Below are positions 32,633 to 38,036 of a DNA stretch of 38,036 nucleotides, piece by piece. Position numbers and translations under genes: made by a program. The stretch comes from a virus: the IMG/VR virus record IMGVR_UViG_3300042887_002225, positions 1 through 38,036 of that record; one strand, written 5' to 3'. Under the pieces are notes generated by a model, which had not been told where the DNA came from, ran no database searches, and was given only the letters and a program-made list of their open reading frames with translations. Every line of letters starts with the position of its first letter. The stretch's first letter is position 1.

Positions 32633-33450
32633 GAGTTATAGATGTTAAAAAAAGAGATTTAAACTTAAAAGAGTATAAATCACGCTACGCAACTGAATCC
32701 GATGCTGAAATCCTTATTAAAGGAGATGCTTTATTGGTAGAAGATGGAAAACCTATTTTATTATACAAAGCAATTGATTGGATTGATACAGAAGATTTAA
32801 GAACCTGCTGTAAAACCATTAAATACAATACGGCTACAAGAATTGCAACCGCTGAAAAACACGGAATATCAACTACGAGTGCTATTTTTGGTTTTAGAGG
32901 TCGTAGTCCATTACGACAAGATTATTGTTCTGTTACACAAATGGCATCTACATCACCAAAAGAACATACAATCATTTGCAACTTTGCAAGTAACCTATCC
33001 GAGATATACAAAGAATACTTTCCCGAAACATACGCATACCACAACCAAAAGTCAAGCGAAGTATTAAGCGAGTGGAGAATACCAAACAGCGTATTTACAA
33101 GTGGAATTATAAATAAAGACAATGTACTACAATACCACCACGATAGCGGAAATATAAATGGTGCTTTGAGTAATATGGTTGCATTTAAGAACGGAGTAGC
33201 AGGTGGGATGCTTGTTCTACCCGAATACAACATCAAATTACAAATAGAAGATAACACCTTAACAATATTTGATGGAGCAGGCATCGTACATGGAGTAACA
33301 CCATTTAAGAAGTTTACTGATGATGCTTACAGATATACAATTGTTTACTATTCCCTGTCAAGAATGTGGAAGTGCGAAACAATAAAAGATGAAGTTAAAA
33401 GGATTAGAAAGGTAAAGAAGGCAAGAGAGATTAAAAGATTAGCAGATTGA
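32629..33450 (+). CDS. TET/JBP-type 2-oxoglutarate/Fe(II) dioxygenase
   Basis: 273 residues. The double-stranded beta-helix dioxygenase motif is complete: HxD at His170-x-Asp172 (YHHDSGN), distal His221 in GAGIVHGVTPF, and the 2OG-binding Arg235 in YRYTIVYYS. The intervening LSNMVAFKNGVAGGMLVLPEYNI and the N-terminal FGFRGRSPLRQDYC match phage TET/JBP-like enzymes. These oxidise a C5-methyl of 5-methylcytosine or, in JBP, thymine in DNA. No methyltransferase is in the window, so the substrate could be thymine or host 5mC. It overlaps the fusion gene by 4 bases and the HNH gene by 4. Confidence 0.8.
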   Translation: MRVIDVKKRDLNLKEYKSRYATESDAEILIKGDALLVEDGKPILLYKAIDWIDTEDLRTCCKTIKYNTATRIATAEKHGISTTSAIFGFRGRSPLRQDYCSVTQMASTSPKEHTIICNFASNLSEIYKEYFPETYAYHNQKSSEVLSEWRIPNSVFTSGIINKDNVLQYHHDSGNINGALSNMVAFKNGVAGGMLVLPEYNIKLQIEDNTLTIFDGAGIVHGVTPFKKFTDDAYRYTIVYYSLSRMWKCETIKDEVKRIRKVKKAREIKRLAD

Positions 33451-33710
33451 AGAAACATACAACATTGTATTTTAAAGCATTCGGATTTGATATAAGTGAT
33501 TTTATTCCCTGCGAAGTGTGTAACTCAAAAGCGGTGGATATACACCATATAAAGTCAAGAAAGATAGGTGGTAGCACCCAAAAAGACACAAAAGATAATT
33601 TAATGGCATTATGTAGAGAGTGCCATATAAAGTACGGAGATAAAAAACAATATGTTGATTTTCTTATTGAAAAGCACAAACAAATCTGTGATATAAGTGT
33701 GAATGATTAA
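33447..33710 (+). CDS. HNH endonuclease
   Basis: 87 residues from a TTG that overlaps the previous stop (TTGA); no better in-frame start lies before the zinc site. Motif residues: Cys22/Cys25 (CEVC), the HH pair His33/His34 (IHHIKSR), Asn51 (DNL) and Cys56/Cys59 plus His60 (CRECH). It is immediately upstream of the Gp88-like, small terminase and large terminase genes, where HNH enzymes frequently support packaging cleavage. It could also act as a homing or host-DNA-degrading nuclease that spares modified phage DNA. Confidence 0.85.
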   Translation: MKKHTTLYFKAFGFDISDFIPCEVCNSKAVDIHHIKSRKIGGSTQKDTKDNLMALCRECHIKYGDKKQYVDFLIEKHKQICDISVND

Positions 33711-33719
33711 TGTTATACT

Positions 33720-34400
33720 ATGCAACTACTAACTCAAAACAGCGACTTAAAAAAGACAGGAATTTACGGATGGACATTACCTGCTCACAATATAACACTA
33801 TCAAACGGAGCAAAGTTTAATACCTGTCCTAATGCAGGTGTATGCGGTGCATTTTGTTATGCAAAGAATGGTACATACAACTTCCCAGCTGTAAAGAAAG
33901 CACATTTACAAAAGTTAGAACTTGTACTATACTCTCCCGATGTATTTGAGTGTATGATGGTGGAGGAGTTAAAAAAGCCGAAGTACAATGGTAAGTACAT
34001 TCGCATACACGATGCAGGTGATTTCTTCTCATACGAATATGCTTTAATATGGTTACGCATAGCGGATAGATATCCAAACATTACATTCTATACATATACA
34101 AAAGAGGTGCTTTTATTTAAACATCAATTAGTAGGAAGAATACCTGCTAACTTTATTACAATTTATTCATTCGGTGGTAAGCAAGATTGTTATATAGATA
34201 GAGATACCGACAGGCATTCAGATGTATTTATGGATTACGAGCAAATGATAGCAGAAGGTTACAACGACATAGGCGAAGATGATAAGCAAAGTGCTATACA
34301 CCCAAATCACAAAGTAGGATTATTTAGGAATAACATTCCTGCTTACATTAAGAAAATGAAGCAAAGTAAATTTAGCGACTATGGCAAATCACAATCCTAA
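33720..34400 (+). CDS. Gp88-like phage protein with conserved Cys triad
   Basis: 226 residues. The pattern LLTQNSDLKKTGIYGWTLPAH, TCPNAGVCGAFCYAKNGTY (Cys36, Cys42, Cys46) and KYIRIHDAGDFFSYEYALIWLRIADRYPNITFYTYTKE fits the gene-product-88 family of phages. The Cys spacing hints at metal or iron-sulfur binding; function is not established. It lies between the base-modification/HNH genes and terminase and overlaps the small terminase by 20 bases, so it could belong to either group. Confidence 0.75.
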   Translation: MQLLTQNSDLKKTGIYGWTLPAHNITLSNGAKFNTCPNAGVCGAFCYAKNGTYNFPAVKKAHLQKLELVLYSPDVFECMMVEELKKPKYNGKYIRIHDAGDFFSYEYALIWLRIADRYPNITFYTYTKEVLLFKHQLVGRIPANFITIYSFGGKQDCYIDRDTDRHSDVFMDYEQMIAEGYNDIGEDDKQSAIHPNHKVGLFRNNIPAYIKKMKQSKFSDYGKSQS

Positions 34401-34776
34401 ACAGAGCAACTTGAAACCATTTAAGAAAGGTCAAGATGAGAGAAGGCATTTAACAGGCAGACCAAGAGCATACATATCAACTCTAAAAGATAATGGTTAT
34501 AAGTTATCGGAGGTAAATGATTGTATACAGGTGCTTATGTCAATGACTTTAGATGAACTGAAACAGGTGTACGATAACCCAGCATCAACCATTCTTGAAA
34601 AGACAATAGCAAATTCGATGTTTACTTCATTAAAGAAAGGAAGTTTGTATTCAATAGAAAGTTTATTGAGTAGGGTATTTGGAACACCAAAGCAAACAAG
34701 TGATGTTTCAATGCAGATGCAATTTAAGGTGGAAGCACCAAACGAGCATACAAAGAACTTAATTGATAATCTGTGA
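34381..34776 (+). CDS. terS: Terminase small subunit
   Basis: 131 residues. N-terminal basic segment (PFKKGQDERRHLTGRP) is characteristic of Bacteroidetes phage small terminases; helical body (LSEVNDCIQVLMSMTLDELKQVYDN) and a C-terminal segment with SLLSRVFGTPKQ, all common in small terminases. It would recognise the packaging site and stimulate the large subunit that follows immediately (overlap of 4 bases). Confidence 0.75.
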   Translation: MANHNPKQSNLKPFKKGQDERRHLTGRPRAYISTLKDNGYKLSEVNDCIQVLMSMTLDELKQVYDNPASTILEKTIANSMFTSLKKGSLYSIESLLSRVFGTPKQTSDVSMQMQFKVEAPNEHTKNLIDNL

Positions 34777-35939
34777 AACTTACTAATGTATTTACTAAAA
34801 ACATTGAAGCGTACTCTAATGGTTACAGGTACATAATCAATCAAGGTGGAACGAGTAGTAGTAAAACCTATTCCGTATTACAATTACTTATACTGATTGC
34901 GATGCGTAAGGACAACCTGCTTATATCAATAGTTGCTGAAAGTTTACCGCATCTTAAAAGAGGTGCTTTAAGGGATTTTATCAAGATACTTGAACAGGAA
35001 GGTATTTATTCAGATGATATGCACAACAGGAGTAGTAATAGTTTCCAAGTTGGTAAAAGCACAATAGAGTTCTTTTCAGCTGATGAAAGTAGTAAGTTAC
35101 GAGGAGCAAGAAGGGATATTCTATTTATTAATGAGTGTAACAACATTGATAAAAGAGCGTTTGATGAATTAAGTGTCCGAACCAAGCAAACTACATTCCT
35201 TGACTTTAATCCTGTATCAGAATTTTGGGTACACGAAATGATTGAAACAAGGCAGGAAATATCATTTATAAAAAGCACCTACAAAGACAACAATTATTTA
35301 GATGCCAACATTGTAAAAGAGATTGAGAGCAGAAGATATACAGACCCGTATTGGTGGAAAGTATTTGGAGAAGGAGAGATTGGTGTATTAGATGGTGTTG
35401 TATTTAGTAATTGGAAAGTAGTGGATGAAGTACCACAATCACCAAAGAAGGTTTTAGGACTTGACTTTGGTTACACCAACGACCCGACAAGTATTATAGA
35501 AGTTACGTACTCTGATGGTGAAATTTACTTACACGAAGCGGTGTACCAAACACAACTTACAAATCAAATGATTGCTAAATTAATAATGCAAGATGAAACA
35601 TTAAAGACAAACATTGTAGTTTGTGATAGTGCCGAACCAAAGAGTATAGATGAATTGCGTTTAGCAGGTGTTCGTAGTATCCCAGCAGATAAAGGAGCCG
35701 ATAGTATTCGTAATGGCATTGACCTTATGAAGCAATACAAGATAAACATAACAAAGAGTTCGGTAAACCTTATTAAAGAGTTTAGAAATTACAGGTGGAA
35801 ACAGGATAGAGATGGAAAGAGTTTAAATGTTCCGATTGATATTTTTAATCACGGAATTGATGCTACAAGATATGCCGTTACATACCTGCTTGGAAGCCAA
35901 AATAAATTTATTAAACCTAAAATTCATATTCCAAAATAA
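34773..35939 (+). CDS. terL: Terminase large subunit (Terminase_3-like)
   Basis: 388 residues from a GTG overlapping the small-subunit stop. ATPase: Walker A-like GGTSSSKTYS (25-34) and Walker B DILFINECNN (about 112-121). Nuclease: LGLDFGYTNDPTS (first Asp), VVCDSAEPKSIDEL (second), and HGIDATRYAVTYL near the end (third). This is the PBSX/SPP1-type order. It cuts and pumps the phage DNA into the prohead. Slightly short for the family but all motifs present. A promoter and a new unit follow at 35942. Confidence 0.93.
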   Translation: MKLTNVFTKNIEAYSNGYRYIINQGGTSSSKTYSVLQLLILIAMRKDNLLISIVAESLPHLKRGALRDFIKILEQEGIYSDDMHNRSSNSFQVGKSTIEFFSADESSKLRGARRDILFINECNNIDKRAFDELSVRTKQTTFLDFNPVSEFWVHEMIETRQEISFIKSTYKDNNYLDANIVKEIESRRYTDPYWWKVFGEGEIGVLDGVVFSNWKVVDEVPQSPKKVLGLDFGYTNDPTSIIEVTYSDGEIYLHEAVYQTQLTNQMIAKLIMQDETLKTNIVVCDSAEPKSIDELRLAGVRSIPADKGADSIRNGIDLMKQYKINITKSSVNLIKEFRNYRWKQDRDGKSLNVPIDIFNHGIDATRYAVTYLLGSQNKFIKPKIHIPK

Positions 35940-35941
35940 AT

Positions 35942-35949
35942 TACATTTG
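35942..35949 (+). promoter_or_regulatory. Bacteroidetes-type promoter after terminase
   Basis: TACATTTG fits TAnnTTTG and is followed by TAAAC. Unlike the other boxes, the ATG is 20 bases away (35970), so this transcript would carry a short leader (containing AAACATTTAAC). Confidence 0.6.
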
Positions 35950-35969
35950 TAAACATTAAACATTTAACA

Positions 35970-36308
35970 ATGCAAAAGAAATACATTTACATAGCCATTT
36001 CCGTACTACTATTAGTAGTAACATTAGTTACAATAAATTATTTAAGGAAGCCAAAGTACCAAGAGATTTACAACTCTGATGTTAAAATAATAAAATCAAT
36101 TGATAGCAGTAAGTATTATATGAAGCAGTATACAGATAGTGTTAAATCACTAAATGATAGTGTTGAGTATTACAAGATGGCTATTGAAGAGAATAATCTT
36201 AAACTAAAAAAATTACAAGCAAAGAAAAATGAAGCATCTAAAAATAACAATGTTGTTGACCTTTCTGTTAATGACTACAAAAGGTTCCTCACAGAGCGTT
36301 ACAAGTGA
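35970..36308 (+). CDS. Membrane-anchored coiled-coil protein (possible i-spanin-like)
   Basis: 112 residues. Residues about 5-23 are a hydrophobic helix (YIYIAISVLLLVVTLVTINYL), followed by a long charged coiled coil (VKSLNDSVEYYKMAIEENNLKLKKLQAKKNE). One membrane helix plus periplasmic coiled coil is the design of inner-membrane spanin subunits. It overlaps the next gene, which has a signal-like N-terminus, by 80 bases in another frame, as Rz/Rz1 pairs do. The lysis genes are far away (18633-19566), so a structural accessory role is also possible. Confidence 0.55.
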   Translation: MQKKYIYIAISVLLLVVTLVTINYLRKPKYQEIYNSDVKIIKSIDSSKYYMKQYTDSVKSLNDSVEYYKMAIEENNLKLKKLQAKKNEASKNNNVVDLSVNDYKRFLTERYK

Positions 36309-36657
36309 TACAACCAAGTTAAATACCCAACTTGTTTGTTTACCAAAATCAATAATGGATAGCGTAATTGCCGACCTTAAAAGCGGTGATATTGCAAAGC
36401 AAGAGGTTTGTATATTAAATGAGCAAATAAAACTCCGTACAGCACACGAACAGAATTTAGAACGGATAATTGAAGGTAATAAAAAAGCAATTGCTCATTG
36501 TAACAACATCGTAGCCGAAAGTAGCGACCTCGCAGACCAATACAAAGTACGACTTGATAAGTCAAATAAAAAGTTAAAGCGTAATAAAGGTTGGTTAAAA
36601 GTATTAGTTGTTGTTTCAATTACATCGTTATTCTTAAATGTTGCTTCTTTTAATTAG
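36229..36657 (+). CDS. Signal-peptide protein with coiled coil and C-terminal membrane helix (possible spanin partner)
   Basis: 142 residues. Signal-like N-terminus (residues about 4-18, ITMLLTFLLMTTKGSSQ), with no lipobox Cys. Then a coiled-coil region (TAHEQNLERIIEGNKKAIAHCN, QYKVRLDKSNKKLKRN) and a C-terminal membrane helix (LKVLVVVSITSLFLNVASF). It shares 80 bases with the preceding gene in a different frame. The overlapping gene arrangement suggests a spanin-like pair, but the missing lipobox and the terminal membrane helix do not fit classic o-spanins. Unknown function otherwise. Confidence 0.5.
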   Translation: MKHLKITMLLTFLLMTTKGSSQSVTSDTTKLNTQLVCLPKSIMDSVIADLKSGDIAKQEVCILNEQIKLRTAHEQNLERIIEGNKKAIAHCNNIVAESSDLADQYKVRLDKSNKKLKRNKGWLKVLVVVSITSLFLNVASFN

Positions 36658-36659
36658 GA

Positions 36660-36857
36660 ATGGAAAATAAAAATAAAAGGTTGAGCATTTGTAACACCTG
36701 CGAATTTAAAAAAGAGTTGCTTGGTAATCTTACTTGTGGAACTCCTATTTTTGGCGAAGAGGTAACATACAACAATAAGCAGGTTAAATTATGTGGCTGT
36801 ATTATGAAGTTTAAAACAATAATACCACAATCACATTGTCCTTTAAAGAAATGGTAA
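36660..36857 (+). CDS. Small Cys-rich (zinc-binding-like) protein
   Basis: 65 residues with six Cys: CNTC (residues 11 and 14), LTCG (about 26), LCGC (about 44 and 46) and SHC (about 60). The C-x2-C, C-x-C spacing suggests zinc binding. Bacteroidetes phages often have such a mini-protein near the terminase/tail genes; its function is unknown. It overlaps the chaperone-like gene by 7 bases. Confidence 0.65.
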   Translation: MENKNKRLSICNTCEFKKELLGNLTCGTPIFGEEVTYNNKQVKLCGCIMKFKTIIPQSHCPLKKW

Positions 36858-37405
36858 CAATCAAGATAAACAACCACGAATACAACATTCCTACATCTTG
36901 GAGTGAAGTTACATTACGACAATACATAAACCTTGCTACTTATGTAGATGATATAAACCATATCAGATTACTTTCAATATTTACAGGCATTGATTACGAT
37001 GTATTAGCAAACTTCCCCTGCGATGATTTTCAAATAAAGGTAATTCCCGAAATGGATTTTCTAAAAGAGGAATTAAATGTCCTTACAATCAAAAGAGCAA
37101 AGGTGTTACATATTGGAGAGTTTGTATTTGATGTAATTCTTGACCCAAGCAAAGAACGACTTGGACAGAAACTTTTTATGCAACAGATTACAGAGAATGC
37201 GGTGGCAAATCATTATCCTCATTATTCACTCGTAGCACCTATCATAGCAAACTACTACGCTCCTTTTTCGCATCCAAGTAATAAATGGGATGAAAGACAT
37301 ATAAAGCAGTTTGAAGAGTTGGTTTTAGATATGCCATTATTTGAAGCGTACCCCGAAGCTGATTTTTTTTTAAGTGGTTATCTGACATACTCAAGAAAGA
37401 AGTAA
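36851..37405 (+). CDS. Tail assembly chaperone gpG-like, upstream frame of a frameshift pair
   Basis: 184 residues from ATG 36851; a TTG at 36836 gives five more residues but is less likely. The N-terminus KINNHEYNIPTSWSEVTLRQYINL is typical of gpG-like chaperones of Bacteroidetes phages. The frame ends at TAA 37403. Near codons 172-174 it holds nine T (37363-37371) including T TTT TTA at 37366-37372, a classic -1 slippery heptamer. The overlapping -1 frame stays open to 37629. These chaperones coat the tape measure protein during tail assembly. Confidence 0.7.
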   Translation: MVTIKINNHEYNIPTSWSEVTLRQYINLATYVDDINHIRLLSIFTGIDYDVLANFPCDDFQIKVIPEMDFLKEELNVLTIKRAKVLHIGEFVFDVILDPSKERLGQKLFMQQITENAVANHYPHYSLVAPIIANYYAPFSHPSNKWDERHIKQFEELVLDMPLFEAYPEADFFLSGYLTYSRKK

Positions 37406-37629
37406 ATGTTCTTGTAGTACCTCCCGATGAAGAGGAGATAGAAGCTGGGATTAACAGGTTTGATAAATTCAAGCAATTTAATGTAATTTATTCATTATCA
37501 AATGGCGATATAACAAAGTTTGATATTATCTTTAACATATCGTATCTTGATGCTTTTACAACAATGTATCGTAAAGCAGAAGAGTTGCGGTATACAAAGA
37601 AGTTACATCAAATATTAAAACGCAAATGA
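37363..37629 (+). CDS. gpT-like extension made by -1 ribosomal frameshift
   Basis: The -1 frame relative to the gpG-like gene has no ATG near its beginning but is open from 37363 to the TGA at 37627. A ribosome slipping at T TTT TTA would continue with KWLSDILKKEVNVLVVPPDEEE and end with YSLSNGDITKFDIIFNISYLDAF...LHQILKRK, 85 codons, giving a 259-residue gpGT-like fusion. The stop overlaps the next start (ATGA), evidence that this frame is translated. A downstream helper hairpin is weak (AAGAA / TTCTT near 37397-37416). A sequencing error of one T in the run could also explain the split. Confidence 0.65.
   Translation, partial: FFFKWLSDILKKEVNVLVVPPDEEEIEAGINRFDKFKQFNVIYSLSNGDITKFDIIFNISYLDAFTTMYRKAEELRYTKKLHQILKRK
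37366..37372 (+). promoter_or_regulatory. Slippery heptamer T_TTT_TTA
   Basis: In the zero frame the codons are xxT TTT TTA, the same U_UUU_UUA type used in known -1 frameshift sites. It lies within nine consecutive T. Confidence 0.65.
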
Positions 37630-38036
37630 GATTAATTGAACAAATACTGAAAGATACAGCACTTGCTACAGATGGTGTTGAACATTACGGAAGAGGTGCA
37701 AAAGCATACGCAAACATTGAATCACCAAAATATCCTCGCATATTTATACACCTTGTAAATCCTCAAGACCAAGTTTATCAGAACAACCTTATTACTTCAA
37801 AGTATGAAATCATTGGAGAGGTAACAGATTTAATACCATATACAAAAGATATTGTAAATGATGATGAACAAACGCAGGTGTATTTAGACAGGTTGGAACA
37901 ACTACAAACGATATACTTTAAGTTTATAACTAATTTAAATAAGCACCCAAAGAATAAAAGTGCCATCGGACAGGTAATGCGAAAAGAAGTATTGCACGAA
38001 TACGATGATAACCTTATTGGATATGTGTTTACTTTT
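37626..38036 (+). CDS. Tail terminator / completion-like protein, 5' part
   Basis: Starts at ATG 37626, overlapping the frameshift-product stop (ATGA). It runs to the end of the window and continues at base 3 of the window, ending at 338 (149 residues in all). See the entry at 1-338 for the description. This copy differs from the left copy by Glu to Asp and Ile to Ser plus one silent change. Confidence 0.55.
   Translation, partial: MRLIEQILKDTALATDGVEHYGRGAKAYANIESPKYPRIFIHLVNPQDQVYQNNLITSKYEIIGEVTDLIPYTKDIVNDDEQTQVYLDRLEQLQTIYFKFITNLNKHPKNKSAIGQVMRKEVLHEYDDNLIGYVFTF
37738..38036. repeat. Terminal direct repeat (right copy)
   Basis: Matches bases 1-299 with three substitutions; see the left copy. 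Joining the ends restores one continuous gene, so the genome is circular or terminally redundant. Confidence 0.9.

Overview
The window is one complete, circularly permuted tailed-phage genome. The first 299 bases reappear as the last 299 (37738-38036) with three substitutions, so the unique length is about 37,737 bp and one gene (37626 through the join to 338) is split by the window ends. All genes I accept are on the + strand. The host is most likely a Bacteroidetes/Flavobacteriia-type bacterium. The DNA is AT-rich, most starts sit behind A-rich stretches rather than Shine-Dalgarno sites, promoter boxes fit the Bacteroidetes -7 consensus TAnnTTTG, and many proteins look like structural or early proteins typical of Bacteroidetes phages. 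I found no integrase, no DNA polymerase and no DNA methyltransferase.

Layout. (a) 34381-38036 and 1-8418: terminase small and large subunits, a candidate spanin-like overlapping pair, a Cys-rich mini-protein, a tail-assembly-chaperone-like gene with a -1 frameshift site, tail completion/terminator-like proteins, two large tail proteins, the tape measure protein and an HTH mini-protein. (b) 8427-11454: ClpP-like prohead protease with a probable nested scaffold, major capsid protein, and a membrane-hairpin/structural fusion. (c) 11514-18583: an unknown protein, portal, connector, fibre and fibre-associated proteins. (d) 18621-19750: lysis genes (XhlA-like membrane protein, M15 peptidase endolysin, holin, small lipoprotein-like ORF), ending in a terminator. 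(e) 19740-20400: about 570 nt without a credible gene but rich in hairpins, followed by a tRNA-like element with perfect acceptor, D and T arms and no recognisable anticodon arm. This is a candidate large ornate phage ncRNA. (f) 20441-28828: early genes of mostly unknown function, DUF932, an ERF single-strand annealing protein, a DnaD-like replication protein carrying an 11-copy hexamer array (candidate origin), a PAPS-reductase/PP-loop protein and an XRE-like regulator. (g) 28830-34400: a promoter/attenuator-like leader, then DUF1064, ParB-like, TET-associated glycosyltransferase-like, a nucleotidyltransferase-HAD-kinase fusion, a TET/JBP-type 2OG-Fe(II) dioxygenase, HNH and a Gp88-like protein, running directly into terminase.

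The most interesting system is (g). It looks like a compact DNA base hypermodification operon: a dioxygenase that would oxidise a C5-methyl pyrimidine, a glycosyltransferase to decorate it, and a three-domain enzyme that could make the activated donor. No methyltransferase is present, so the substrate could be thymine (a base J-like route) or host-made 5-methylcytosine. This is inference from motifs and gene order. The second is the structured non-coding region with its tRNA-like end. Regulation appears to use several TAnnTTTG boxes, three of them exactly four bases before an ATG, which implies leaderless mRNAs.
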